Shown: positions 23,201 through 36,703, counted from the stretch's first letter. The stretch: 64,000 nucleotides of DNA from Anagrus nilaparvatae (GCA_022575985.1 JAKSXM010000137.1:20292001-20356000), one strand, 5' to 3'. Notes: a model not told the origin generated them from the letters alone. Numbers and translations: made by a program.

Positions 23201-25920
23201 ATGTCTAAAAAGAAAATATTTTTCAGTTTAAAATATGCGTTTGGCATTCTTCAGTCTAATTTGGGCCCATTTAGCGTAGAATTTCTAATGTAGCCTATTA
23301 AATTTCTAATATTTTTTAAAATTAACTTTGGTTTTAGGTTTTGTCTCAACCAGGGCGATCAGTATCTTTTTTTATGTTTCCTTTTTTTAAAAACAGAAAA
23401 AAAAAGATCAAAATTTTAGAAAGAATTTATATTTGAATTCCTTTCAGACTAAAATATAAAATTCTTTAATTTTAGTCTTATTTAAAATATTTTATTTATG
23501 TATAAATTAAATTACGTCCAATTTTTTTTTCTCACATTTCAATAAAAAGTTATAAAGAATTCATTTAGAATAAAAACACAAAATGTCTTTTAAATTAACG
23601 TAGATAAAATGTTAAATTTTTTGTTTTCTGTTGGGCGTATTGTAATTTTGATTTATTTTTTTTAAGATTCCAAATTCCAACTATTTTATGGGTGTTTATT
23701 TACTTTAAAAAAAAATAATTTAATTTTGATTTTTTCATTTCGCGTAATCTAAAATAAGAAATTTTCAAAATAATTAAGAATATATTTTTTGAAAATAAAC
23801 TATTTCTTTTGTTACCACCCATCTACAGGAGTTAACAGATCATAAATTTAAAGGGTATTCCTCGCAGATGTTAAAGATCCAAGAATTTATGATCAAAAAA
23901 GTTTCAAATTTTGTTTTTGCTGAATTTTTTCCTTCAATCTATATTAAAAAAACAAAATTAATAATCACTTAAAAATGTTGATAAAAAACTTTTTGTTAAT
24001 CTATAAAATCATTGGAAATTTTTTTTAAATTTTATAATAGTTTATAAAATAATAAAATAGTGTAAATAAAATAAAAAATTACCTAATTTTTGACTAATTT
24101 AAAAAAAAATTTTATCTTTTTACAAATAAAGTTAAATTTTTATAGTTAAAAAATATCGTTGCCTAAAAGCTTATTTTCAAAACATATTTTTTTAAATTTA
24201 ATTTTTGTTTATTTAATATTTAATATTTTCCATAGCTTTGAAATTTTACTGCAACCTAAAAAGGTCCTTTTTAGGACCGCCCCTTGTAGTAAATATTATA
24301 TTATGTAAGTGAGTTTGAAAATGTAGCTAGACATACACTTAACATTAATAATTCAAACATTTTGGTGATTTTCAGATTTACAAGATTCTCTCTCGTCCAT
24401 AATTTTCATTGATCAGATAATATTTTGAAATAACATATTTTGCTCGTATCTTTGGACAGGATGTCAATATTTTTAGAAGCTTACATAAATAGTTTAAAAT
24501 TAAATGCAATAGTTGTCTTGTTCATTTATCTTATGTTTATGTTGTATTAAGATTGTAAGTGCATGTTATTTTTATTTTTTATCACTATTAGGGTAGATTC
24601 AGAGATAAAAAAGTTGAAAAATATCATAATCTAAACTGACATAATCTTTTTACGTTTATTTAATTTTTTTTAAATTCTTAGATTTATGATGTAATTTTTA
24701 TTTATAAGAATTAACGTTTTAAATTTTTAAAATTTTTTTATGATTTTGATAAAAAGCTTTAAGAAGATATTTAAAAAATTTTTATGATAAAAATTAACAT
24801 TTTCACACGTACCTACAAATGATGAATGATCAATTTACACAAAAATTTATACAAATCACCTACTCGATATCAAAAACTTAAGTTTTAAAAATGAAAACAA
24901 AGACGGAAAAAAAGTTCTGCTTGCTTTGAGGCTTGCGTTTGTTTTTTGTTTAATTGTAGAGCTTCGCTCTATAATAATCAGTGGAATTATAGTCAAATAA
25001 TGACTATCATGGACTGTAACATAATAATTGAAACTTTAATTTTATTTAAATGTGCTTTGTTCAGGGTAAACTTTAAATAGAGCTTTTATTAACATAGCTT
25101 TCTTAGAAAAAAATATTAATTCTGCTTTGTTATAAAATAATATTATTTTTGAGTAATTTTATATTATACTCATAGATAATTTTTTTGGCCTTGTATTTGT
25201 TTTAAAGAAATCGAAAAAAATGTATAAAAATGCCGTATAGTTGCAAAGATCAGAACCAGATTGTTACAGTTATGATATTATGTAGCAAGATTCTCTAAGC
25301 TCGTGTAAACCAGGCTAATAATAAAACTTGCAATTTGTGGGAGTCAATAGTATAAGACCTTTAAATAAAAATTTATACCAACCAAGAGATTTTCGGTCAG
25401 CTTTCAAGGCGACGATAACCCCTATTGTTCTAAAAAAATGGAGGCCCGTGATTTTTTTTGATACACTAAAATGCTGTGTAAAATATCAACGGTATAATTT
25501 GGTGCCTTCAATCAATTTTGATGTACCCAAATCTGGTGTCATCTCCTTCTAAGAAGTATTTAGTGTAGAATAAAATGAATACATTACAGTATATTTAGTA
25601 AAAAATAAAATATTTAATTATGTACTACATTTTATAATCGCACCAGTCGCATAATCATAATTTCATATTACTATATTTAGAAGATAATACATTCCTACAT
25701 TCCGTAGGTAAAATAAAATTATAATTTAATGTGATTTATATTCGGAACATAGCTAAATATAGATATAATAACGTACTATCCGTAAGTATAAAACCTCAAA
25801 TGACCTTATTTGGTTTTCTTCAAACTTCATGTACACGGTTATATTATATTATTTATCTTGAAGTATAAGATTTTCATTATTTTTTACCGTAATTTAATTT
25901 TTAGAAGTATTAAAAAGAAA
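20300..25920. other. AT-rich non-coding stretch
   Basis: An (AAAT)n simple repeat at 20613-20654 and a GAGCTTCGCTC palindrome at 24960-24970 are the only clear marks. The open frames at 22333-22554 and 25328-25552 were inspected and show no recognisable domain or signal peptide. Confidence 0.5.
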
Positions 25921-25929
25921 ATGATAACT

Positions 25930-26005
25930 CAGGAGAGGGGGATCAAATGGACTTAGAGTAATTTGGGTTCGTGGGCTAAGAATCTTTTGCAAGAGATTCC
26001 AGTAC
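25930..26005 (+). repeat. Interspersed 24-bp-unit repeat, short copy E
   Basis: GGAGAGGGGGATCAAATGGACTTAGAGTAATTTGGGTTCG matches the G-rich leader plus one or two units of the family best seen at 15545-15990. Severely truncated. Confidence 0.45.
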
Positions 26006-26181
26006 GTAAATAGTAAATTTTAACCAAGGATGTAAAAATAATTGTAAAAATAAAGATTGTCCTAGATCGTACTTAAATTACCATACGAGGTGAAGCCGGG
26101 TATGGTAAACTTCGATTTGGGGCATTCTTTTTTTGGAGCAAACACGTCTTTTTCGATATCACTGCTGGAGAAAAATACCTG

Positions 26182-26462
26182 CAGGCACGTATACAGGAAT
26201 TTTTTTCGGGAAGAGGGGGCAAATAATTGGAGGTGGGAGTTAGAACCTAATGTTGATAATAAATATGTTTTAATTTTTTTGCTAACAATCATAATTTAAT
26301 TGTTTCTTTTTTTAAATTGATTTGAAGCAATATTTGTTAATAAAAACAATTAAAAATTTTGGAGATTATTGATTATCAAAGAATATTGATATTTTTATTA
26401 AAAATTTTCATTTCCCATGGCCCTTTTGCCCCCCCTCCCCCTCTACTTTGGATACGTGCCTG
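26182..26462. mobile_element. 281-bp MITE with CAGGCACGTA ends and 6-bp TACCTG target duplication
   Basis: The left end CAGGCACGTATACAGG and the right end TACGTGCCTG are inverted, followed inwards by GAGGGGGCAAA against TTTTGCCCCCCC. TACCTG precedes the left end (26176-26181) and follows the right end (26463-26468) exactly. CAGG-type ends suggest a hAT-like or related DNA transposon, but hAT duplications are usually 8 bp, so superfamily is open. Open frames across it on both strands are shadows. Confidence 0.82.
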
Positions 26463-27506
26463 TACCTGAAAAGAAAAATTATTTTAGATCTATAAAAAAA
26501 ATAAGTTAATTTATCCTTGGTAAAGTCGAGAAAAATTTACAGTAAAATGTGACTCCTGTTAAAGAAAAATTATGCAACTATTTTTAGGTATAAGACCTGG
26601 TTTACTCTAAAAAGTTCTATACTTATTACAAAAAATTAAAATCGACCAACAATAAAATAAACGTAAAATAAATTTTAAATAACGCTTCATATTTACTTTT
26701 TAAATTCCTCAAATAATTCTCACGTAATTTCAAGATTAAATGATAAAATATTTTTTTTAAAATTTCATTTAAAATTAATATTTTTGTTGACTTACACAAA
26801 ACAAAAAACAAAAAATAACGTAAAAAATTGTCCTTTCACTTAAAACATAAAGTAAAAAATTTTCCATCTTAAAGAATTTAACATTTCTCTTTCTTTAGAA
26901 TGAAGACGCAGTTCCAAGTAAACAAATCAACCGTTATATTTATTATGTTATGTGTATTATAATAATATAGCCGTAAGTGTTCTAGGATCGTGTGGTATTT
27001 AACGGTAAAATGTAAGATATTTTATGTTCTTTTATTCTAATTATATTAAAATGCATCAAAAGTGCATTTCTGTGGAGCAATTTTTTGAATTTAAAATTAC
27101 ATATTTTTTTTTTTTGTAAACTGAAACAAGTTAAATATACTTTTTGAGTCATTTAATATTCTAACATTTTTTAAGACTTAAAAAATTAAGTCATTCTTCT
27201 AAGAAAAAAATTTTTTTTGTTGACTTGTGTTAGAGTATTTTTCTGACGCAATGTTTAAAAAATTTCATCAAAAACTCTTTCAAATTCTCATTACTTATGG
27301 AAAGTTTTTAATATTATATTATTCAAAAAATTTAAATAACTTAAAATAAATCATTTCTCTTTTGAGTTCAATTAACTTGCTAAATCATTAAGCTAATAAA
27401 ATATAATAAAATAAATTTTAAATTGGAAAAAAAATAAGAATTTAATTACTCAAAAAATACGTGGGTTATTAAAAAGTCAATGAACTCTGATACTTCGTGA
27501 GGCTAT

Positions 27507-27600
27507 ATTTTTTTGTCAGTGGCCATAAAGCAGGTATTTCTTATGTAAAGGCGTATTTTCTCACTACTGACGAATAAAACTCGTATACGACCCTTGTTAT
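27507..27600 (+). repeat. Short hairpin element, copy 2 (GTCAGTGGC family)
   Basis: TTTTTTTGTCAGTGGCC is followed by a GTATTTC/GCGTATTTTCT loop, CACTACTGACGAATAAAA, and CGTATACGACCCTTG. It matches the minus-strand reading of 4900-4999 in the same order, so both are copies of one ~100-bp hairpin repeat. Confidence 0.6.
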
Positions 27601-28262
27601 CTAACAATAAGCCCAGAACTACATACCTCGATTCAATAACGTGAATTTTTATGCCTTGTTTCCAATGCTAGATGTCAAGTTAATAAGTTCCGAACTATCT
27701 TTTTTTTTATTTAATGTATAAAAATAGACTACTTTCGTGGCTGAACAGGACGTGTTTTAGCCCTTTTTGTATAAAATATTTTGTTCTAAAAAAGTTTATT
27801 TTTGCCGAATCCATCGATTCACAGGCCTCAGAAGCAATGCCCTAAACTTTTAACTTTAGTCCAGGTTAGAAAATACATAGTCTTTTTTTGTCCAAGTTTT
27901 GTAGATTTAATTTTGGCCATCATTTGCAAAACTGCCAAATTTTATAATATGGACTCTTTTCTTTCTACTTTAATGAAGAAATATCATATTTTTGAGGAAA
28001 TTAAAACCTGAAAATATTTGAACAAAGAAAAATATATGAATCAGAAATTTTTCGTTGAGTTGTAAGACCACGCAGCGTTTATTCTCAAATAATAAAAATA
28101 AACAAAAACTTTTAGCAATAAATTACGTGTATACAAGCTTATTATAATAAATCAATGGTGAAATTTCATTTTCACTGTAAATTTTAATATAGATTTTGAC
28201 TTCAACTAAATAATATCCAATAGCAACATGATTTTTCACTTAACTGAAAGTAAATACTGAGT

Positions 28263-28305
28263 TATTAATATACCTATCTATATCTATATCTATATATATA
28301 TATAT
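28263..28305. repeat. TATC/TA microsatellite at the left edge of the Helitron-like tandem pair
   Basis: (TATCTA)n grades into (TA)n immediately before the first 1121-bp unit. The same TA run occurs at the unit-unit junction and after the second unit, so it is either the preferred target or the substrate for unequal exchange. Confidence 0.7.
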
Positions 28306-29415
28306 GCCGATAGAGAATTTTTTTAGTTTGATAGGATTGACTAGACGATAATAGCTAGAGAGACGCGGTTTGCGGCAAAAAACGCGGAAAAATTGCAGAA
28401 GTGACATAGGCTATACAGGATTTCGATTGATGCGAAAGAAAATTTTTGTCGTCAAAAAAACGTTTTTTCAAAAAAGTGATAATTTTTGATGTTTTCTTAA
28501 ATTTTCAAAAAAATCGTAATTAACTTAAAAACTTGGAATTTTTTTGTAATCAGAAAAGTTTTTATATGATTTAGAATTGTTTTTTACGTGTCCACCTAAA
28601 TTTTCAAGCAAATCGGTTAGATGTTTCCAGAGTTACATATATTTTTCAGCATAAAATTTGGATTTTAAATTAATATCCTATCCTATCCTATCCTTCCTAA
28701 ATCTTTACTTATGTATTTGAACGCGATATAAGTTAGAGACGCGGGGTTTACGGCAAAAGACGGCAAAAATTACGGGTCAAAACATAGGCTAGGTTTCGTT
28801 TCGATTGATAACGACAAAAATTTTTTATGTTGAAAAAACTGAATTTTCAAGAAAAAAATTTTTATCAAATTTAAAAAAAAAACCAAAAAAACAAAAAACT
28901 GAGGAAAAATTTTTTTATCAAAAAGAATTTCATTCGATTCGGGTATATTTTTTACGTATCCACCTAAATTTTCAAGGCGATCGGTTCGATCTGTCAAAAG
29001 ATACAATAGTTTTTCGAAAATTATAAAAGTTTAGGACTAATATTATATATATTTCTAATTTTTATCAGCCACTGATGTAGTAACTGAATATAGGAACTAA
29101 AAGAAGCTTGAATAGCTATTATCAGATAGAACCCTAGAATGGGTATTCGAGGGAAACAACGAACACTTGTGGATCCTATGGAAGGGTAGCTAAGCTTTGT
29201 ATTGCTGATTACTAATTATCTGTCTGGGTTCATATGCCCGTAATTTTCATGATTAAATAAATTTTAGATAATACTTCGGATAAAAAAGGTTATTTTACAA
29301 AATATTAAGTAACCTAAAACAACATATTTTTGGAAAAAGAAAGCCGCAGGGGTCCAGGGGGGCGCAGCCCCCATGGTGGCTGCCGGGGCGAGCAAAGCGA
29401 GCCGGAGGCAGCTAG
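28295..29415 (+). mobile_element. Helitron-like non-autonomous element, unit 1 of a head-to-tail pair
   Basis: The unit starts with a TA run and GCCGATAGAGAA. It ends with a GC-rich stem (GCTGCC...GGCAGC around GGGGCGAGCAAAGCGAGCC) directly followed by CTAG and a T, the 3' signature of Helitrons (hairpin plus CTRR, insertion at A-T). A TC dinucleotide lies at 28289-28290 before the TA run, compatible with a 5' TC end. No Rep/helicase is encoded, so it would be mobilised in trans. Inside are two diverged copies of a ~370-bp segment (GACGCGG at 28362 and 28738; TACGTRTCCACCTAAATT at 28585 and 28953). The Helitron label rests on the 3' end; a different hairpin-ended repeat is possible. Confidence 0.6.
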
Positions 29416-30536
29416 TATATATATATGCCGATAGAGAATTTTTTTAGTTTGATAGGATTGACTAGACGATAATAGCTAGAGAGACGCGGTTTGCGGCAAA
29501 AAACGCGGAAAAATTGCAGAAGTGACATAGGCTATACAGGATTTCGATTGATGCGAAAGAAAATTTTTGTCGTCAAAAAAACGTTTTTTCAAAAAAGTGA
29601 TAATTTTTGATGTTTTCTTAAATTTTCAAAAAAATCGTAATTAACTTAAAAACTTGGAATTTTTTTGTAATCAGAAAAGTTTTTATATGATTTAGAATTG
29701 TTTTTTACGTGTCCACCTAAATTTTCAAGCAAATCGGTTAGATGTTTCCAGAGTTACATATATTTTTCAGCATAAAATTTGGATTTTAAATTAATATCCT
29801 ATCCTATCCTATCCTTCCTAAATCTTTACTTATGTATTTGAACGCGATATAAGTTAGAGACGCGGGGTTTACGGCAAAAGACGGCAAAAATTACGGGTCA
29901 AAACATAGGCTAGGTTTCGTTTCGATTGATAACGACAAAAATTTTTTATGTTGAAAAAACTGAATTTTCAAGAAAAAAATTTTTATCAAATTTAAAAAAA
30001 AAACCAAAAAAACAAAAAACTGAGGAAAAATTTTTTTATCAAAAAGAATTTCATTCGATTCGGGTATATTTTTTACGTATCCACCTAAATTTTCAAGGCG
30101 ATCGGTTCGATCTGTCAAAAGATACAATAGTTTTTCGAAAATTATAAAAGTTTAGGACTAATATTATATATATTTCTAATTTTTATCAGCCACTGATGTA
30201 GTAACTGAATATAGGAACTAAAAGAAGCTTGAATAGCTATTATCAGATAGAACCCTAGAATGGGTATTCGAGGGAAACAACGAACACTTGTGGATCCTAT
30301 GGAAGGGTAGCTAAGCTTTGTATTGCTGATTACTAATTATCTGTCTGGGTTCATATGCCCGTAATTTTCATGATTAAATAAATTTTAGATAATACTTCGG
30401 ATAAAAAAGGTTATTTTACAAAATATTAAGTAACCTAAAACAACATATTTTTGGAAAAAGAAAGCCGCAGGGGTCCAGGGGGGCGCAGCCCCCATGGTGG
30501 CTGCCGGGGCGAGCAAAGCGAGCCGGAGGCAGCTAG
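29416..30536 (+). mobile_element. Helitron-like element, unit 2, apparently identical to unit 1
   Basis: Every line compared matches unit 1 at an offset of exactly 1121 bp, including both internal open frames. The unit again ends in the GGCAGC stem plus CTAG at 30533-30536, followed by TATATATATATGGGC. Zero visible divergence means very recent duplication, gene conversion or an assembly duplication. Head-to-tail Helitron insertion is known, but unequal exchange between the flanking TA runs would give the same structure. Confidence 0.65.
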
Positions 30537-30559
30537 TATATATATATGGGCAAATGTTT

Positions 30560-31540
30560 CAAAATTAAAAACAAGTTAACTGTAAATATATAACGAGGAC
30601 TAAACAATTTTATTAATCTACCTTCCAGCAATATCAAAAATTACATTGTAAAAAATCTTTTATGATTGCCCAAATATCATCATTTTTTTGCACAATTAAT
30701 AAAATTTATTAAATTTCAAAATTTAACTGAATTGTTTAAAAAAAATAAAAAAACAGTAATATATTAAATAATTAATAAAAATTCTGCTTAGTTTTTACTA
30801 CATTTACCCATATATAAAATAATACATCATATTTGCATAGCAAATGGTGAGAAACGGTAGTTTTATCCGGAACGTTCTTCCGTCAAGTGGATCTTTTTCT
30901 TATAAAGTTCCTGCGCGGGAAAAAAAAGGTGAAATTTAATAATTCATTACTTCTTTATTCAATGTATAATAAAAATAATAATATAATAAAAAAATAAAAA
31001 AGGGTCGGCTACTTCTTTTACATATATATATAATAAATTATATTATGATTTAATGTAGAAAAAAAAAAAGTTGAATAAATTATTAGATTATTGTATAAAA
31101 TTAAATTAAGTAATTTTATATCGTATATTAACAAAAAAAATTTTTTTTTAGTCTTTTCCTTTATTATTATGCAATAACTTTTATGACTTTCCAAATGATT
31201 TAATACCTTAATTGTTATTAATTTTTTTGCATATTTGGTATGTACACGCCTCGAGGTTTGATCCTAGAAATTTATTTTAATTAATGAGCATTGAGTCAAT
31301 ATTTGTTCCCAATTTAAAAAATTTTTGATATTATTTTTTTTTTGATTTTTCTAAAAAAATTCCAAAATTAAGGACGAGCTTCCCAGAAAATATTAATGTA
31401 AAAAGATAATGAGTTTTTTTTAAACAAGTCTCAGGAATCCAATGGTAAGGGTTTTCTAATCAGTTATCGTGCAAAATTTAGAGAAATTAGTATAATATTT
31501 AATTTTATGCTTTCTTAGAGATTATTAGTTAAATTATTTG
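30560..31540. other. AT-rich non-coding stretch
   Basis: Nothing recognisable beyond A/T homopolymer runs. Confidence 0.5.
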
Positions 31541-31552
31541 AAATGCTGATTG

Positions 31553-31690
31553 TGTACAGTATATATACATAATCTTTGGCTGGATGTGGGCGTTATTTGT
31601 CATAAACGAAAGAACGAAATAACTCATATAAGTTCCATTTGTGACAACAAACGCCCACATCCAGCTAAAGACCATGTACATACAAATGTC
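31553..31690. repeat. Hairpin repeat (GGCTGGATGTGGGCG stems)
   Basis: TCTTTGGCTGGATGTGGGCG and its continuation (31573-31602) pairs with the sequence ending in CGCCCACATCCAGCTAAAGA (31642-31671), with a ~40-bp loop. Outside the stem, TGTACAGTATATA and CATGTACATAC extend the symmetry. GC-rich stems in AT-rich surroundings suggest a small MITE or a transcribed hairpin. The overlapping open frames on both strands follow from the symmetry. Confidence 0.65.
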
Positions 31691-31699
31691 AAATATAAA

Positions 31700-34600
31700 A
31701 AAACTATATTTCATTTCTCACCGTTCCAAAATATCAATAACACCAACTTATTATAATTAAAGTATCCATCACCTCTAGTGTATAAATTAACCTAATTTAT
31801 CTTTAAAACAGTAGGTCAATAAAAAAACATGTTATAAACATTAGCAAATTAAATAAAAAAAAGAAAAACTAAGTAAAAAAAAGGAAAAAAATAAATAATA
31901 ATTTGTAATTGTTTTAGACGATAATATCTTACATATATTATAAAGTGTATTATACTAATTAACGTAAAATTCTTTTAATTACTATTTAACATGAAAATAC
32001 GCAGTCTGAGTAATGTTTTAGATATTAAAAATTAATATCATAAATAAAAATTTATAAAAAATACAATTATTTAAATAACAGAATTCCCCCAAAATCTTTT
32101 AAGATACTATGATTTTTTCCATGTTCAATAATTTCGAAAACGAAGCTAATTTTGCATTTTATCTAAGAATTCTAATGGTTCAGGTTGAGCGTAGCGAGGC
32201 TCCTTAATTTCAAAAATTTCGATTAAATTACTAGCTAAGGATCTTGGTTTTGGCATAGCATTTCATTGGAAAAAATATAGGTACAGCCAAAGGTTGCCGT
32301 TACCAGAAATCTGTTTATGTCAGTCTAATTTTTTTTTTATTTTAGAAATAGTTTTCTATAAAGAAAATGAGATCCTTCATGGGAAAGTTTGTATTTTTTC
32401 CAAAAGAATGATTGTTTATCTTACCTTAATTTCATTAAACTTCACTTAAAATTCTGCAAGACCCGTTTCATTTAATTTCATGATACAACAACGTCGTTTT
32501 CATCGAGGAAATATTCGCACCGGAACTCTGATGGCCAGTTTACAAAAAAAAGGTCCTTTTACATTCTAAAAAAAATAATATGAGGTAAACAGACTTAATC
32601 TCAAATATGGAAAAATTATGCAACGAGTGAAAATGTAAAATTAAATGAATTATTCAAAGGAAATTCCGTCAGAATTATACATGTAAATCAAAATTTATTT
32701 ATTGCCCAAGTTTATTAAAATTCCAAAAAAAATGTACCTTGAATTCTCCAACTCCAAAATTTTGCAAAAATATCAAAGTTTAAAAAATCTGTTACCTGAC
32801 CTTATAAAAAAAATTTGACGTAAATAAAACAATAAAATTAATAAATTTTTATTTTCTGGAATAATAACAATATGTATTTATTATAATCAGTAATACATTT
32901 CGTGTGAAAAAATTAGAGAAAAATAAATATGCACAATACGATTGACGCAAATTCATAATAAACCTATAAATTTATTTAATTTAACTAAAAACTGTAGATA
33001 TTAATATGACGTAAATAATATTCATTAATTTGAAACAAAAAAAACAGTAAAAAATTAATTTTTTAATATTTAGAAGGAAAGTAACTAAATATAGCAAGTT
33101 GAAGTATTTTGGTGTAAAAAGTCAAGATTAAAAAAGTATAGAAAGGGATAAAGTCTAATTATAAAAAACTTGCTTAATTTAATTATTCAGGTATGTAATA
33201 TTTTTAGAAAATTCGAGTTATTTTCGAAAACCAATTTTCTAAAAATACACTTCGAACTGAATTTTTAATAAACTATAAAAAATTTAATTATAGAAAAATA
33301 CTTTACGATAACTAAACCCTTTATATCAATAAAATGACAAGTCAAAATTTTTATTACGATTATAAAGAATTCATAAGAAAAGTTTTTTATAATTACTTAT
33401 AAAAGAAAAAGTAAACAATTTATCTTTAATTTTTTTATATCAATTATTTTTTTATCAGTGGAATTTTCTTAATTTGACGCAATTTTTTTTCATTTATTTT
33501 CTTTTTTAAATATAGAAAAAATATTAAAATTTAATTTATTTGCATATTAACTGTGAAGTCGTGTTATATATTATGCATTTTCGTATTAAGTGTTTCTTTG
33601 AAAAAAATATTCATTGTCGTCAATGTGATTTTTTGAAAGTAAACAATAAAAATATTCATAAAACTGTTTTTTTTTTTGAATAATTATATATTCAATTTTT
33701 GTTGATTTATTTTTTTAATTAAAATTTAAGTAATTATTTATGATTTAACGGAAGTTTTTTATCAGAAAAAAAGTAATAAATAATGTTCTAATCTATTTAT
33801 TTGTTAATAAATTCGTTCCATAGAGTCATTTTTTATGCAAATATTAAAAATTAATGAGCGTTTCACGTGTTTAATTTAAGAGCGAATGCCAAAAAAAGTT
33901 CATTAAAAACAAAGCCTTCTGAGTGTTTATCACCTAAGATATTATTTCCCGTGGTACGTTAGACTAGTTTTAGTCATATCATGTGCAGTCTTTCTAAGGC
34001 AAAATCCAATGAATTTGATCCATTTGATTTCTCATAGAATTTTGAATCTTACAATTATTTTAGGACAAAAAACTTATCCACAATTAGTCATTTTTGATCC
34101 TTCAAGGAATAAATATTAAGGGTCAAACCGTTCAAAGACAAGCAATATTAGAACATTTTTATTGACCAAACATGGCCCTTAAACTACTTATAATTTAGGG
34201 GTATTTGAGGTTGCTGGATTCAAATATCGACTTAAATAAATGTATACATTTGATAAACATATTTCCATATATGCGGAAAATAATCTCAGGGCTAATAACT
34301 CTATAAAATATGGGTTAAATAGAGTTAAAACGATTTTCTGAAATTATTTTTTCTACTCTGAAAAACAAAACTGTAGATTTTTAAAATTGCTGCCCCTAAA
34401 TATCTTAAATTTTATGAGTTATTTATATTTATTTTTGAAACCAAAAGCAACTCCAATAACCCCCCAGATTTGAAATTTCCACCCCTAATATAAAATTAAC
34501 GTAAAATTTCAATTAAAAATTCTCTTCTAATAAAAAAATGACAAAAATTATATTTATACACACACATTTATATCAAGTAATTTCGATAATAAAATAAATT

Positions 34601-36700
34601 GAAAAAATATTTAAATTCTGTATCAAATTTATCTGTCATGAACGATTTAAAATTCATTATTTTAATGTTATACACGCTGTAGCTAAATAATTCATCCAAG
34701 TTATTTATCAAATAATAAAACCCTCCCTTATATTTTTTTTTTCTTCAAATTGTTAATCTCATAAGTTAAATCGAAATAAATAAATCGACATTATTGTTAT
34801 TATTATTTTCAAGCTATTATATAATATATATAAATGTAATTTATAGAAAATAAAATTCATTTTAAATTCTGCACTGATAGGTAAAGGGAGAGAGAAAACT
34901 TGTATTTATACGTGCGTAAACGAAGATCAATCGGATCAAATCAATCAATTTTACCCTCTCTGAATTTAACACATTTTATATAAATTTATTTATAACGTTA
35001 TTTTTAACGCAATTATTATTTTATACTATTTAATAAATCCTTAAAAATTGGCGTGATTTTGAAATTAGATGATTTATATTTTATTACATTTTTGCTAACA
35101 AGGGGTATAATAAATTTGATTTGAATGTAAAACGGGAGTCGGAATTATTAGTAATTTAATTTTGCAAACAAAATTTGTAGAAAAAAATGAAAATTTGTAA
35201 AAAATATTACTAAAAAATTAGTTTCAAAAATACTTTTAATCAGCTGGCTCAAAAAAAGACAATTTTCTAATTGTAAACTCAAAAACTTTAAAAGGCCCTT
35301 CCTACCAATTTCTTTTATAAAATATCGATCAAAATTTATCTTCAAATGTTCTTTGGTTGGGCCTTGATTAAGGATATTAACATTAAAATAATTTATAAAA
35401 AATCCCCAAAAGAAAATAATCATAAATTAAAATACAAATAAAATATCCACAGCGAAAAGTTAAAGAAAATGAGTGAGAAATAATTAAATGTCACTGTTTA
35501 CATACAAAACCAAAAAACATAATATGGAACAATGCTTTTGGTCACATAGATGGTTGCTTTTACAATAACACCCAAATTACTGTAATCCCCTACAAAAACT
35601 AAAATTGCCTTATGTACACATTGTATATATTTTATTTAACTTGTTATAATATATTTAAGTCTGATGTTAAATAAACTTACCACATGGTTTTATAGTGTAA
35701 TTTTTGTATGTAATATACCAGGATAAAAAGATAAAAGAAGGTAAAAGTGTAAAAAAGGAAATTAAAGTATATGTATTTTTTCAAACTTATGTTTACATAT
35801 ACAAGTACGTACAGCTTAATAATAACATAATATAAAAATTGTGAAAATGTTAGAAATATTAATTAATTTAAAATTTTGCACAGTTAAATATTAAAAGTAA
35901 TTTTATAACATTAATATTAAATAATTTTTTACGTTATATATAGCTTCATCCTATATAAAAATATATCATGAAAATGTATGTATTGATTTTTCTCGCAAGA
36001 GAAATGTCCTTCAGTTTCTATATAAGGATTATATGAAATATACAAATTGTGAATTGAAATTAATATTACTATTACTTCCTTAAATATTAAAATTTTTGAT
36101 TGATAGTTTCCTTCGCTATAGGAAAATATGAATTGCGCTTGATTCTAGTTAATGGTTCTTTCTTTGGTAGCTGATATGGGCCCTTTAAAATGGATTTTGG
36201 ATTTGTAAAAATTCTATAACTTGTGTTTTTGTATTTGCATTACTAGAGGCAATTTAAAAGCAAAATAATTACTCTCATAAGTAGTATTCGGTGTATCACC
36301 CATATTTAGTTTAATATTATAACGATTTTGTAGCATTAATTGACCAGTACTGGGTTGAACCCCCAAAATAATTATAATTTTTCTTTGAAGTATTTTAATT
36401 GTTTGTGAGTTTCTATGAAAAATATTTCAAAGAGTATTAAGCCTTTTTAGACCTAATAATTTTTTTTTAATTCCATGTACTACCAATACCAAAGAGTATA
36501 TCCAAAGCACACAAGATTAAAAAAAATTAATTGAGTATAGTGGATTAATAAAATTAGGCTTGAAAAAGAAACCTTATCATTTATCATTGCATATTCACAA
36601 ATCTTTTCATGGAATTCAAAAAGCAACTGTAAAGTTCTTGAGAACATGTAATAAAAACTATGATACCTAAATCAAAAAAATTTCTAAAGAATAAATTAAT
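31700..36700. other. AT-rich non-coding stretch
   Basis: No gene, RNA or clear repeat boundary was recognised. The longest frame (35148-35423, minus) is composed of Phe/Leu/Asn/Ile codons expected from base composition alone. Confidence 0.5.
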
Positions 36701-36703
36701 TTT

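Noticed and set aside
25328..25552. 74-codon frame with comparatively balanced codons
   Set aside because: No recognisable domain, no splice sites or signal peptide, and not supported by any neighbour; treated as chance.
26062..26299. Two overlapping frames, 76 and 69 codons
   Set aside because: They cover the left end of the 281-bp MITE and its flank, with no protein motif.
28770..29026. Overlapping frames on both strands, repeated exactly at 29891-30147
   Set aside because: They lie inside the duplicated Helitron-like unit. Their identity reflects DNA duplication, and Lys/Phe-rich content follows from A/T runs.
31529..31756. Opposite-strand frames of 61 and 68 codons
   Set aside because: They are by-products of the hairpin symmetry at 31573-31671.
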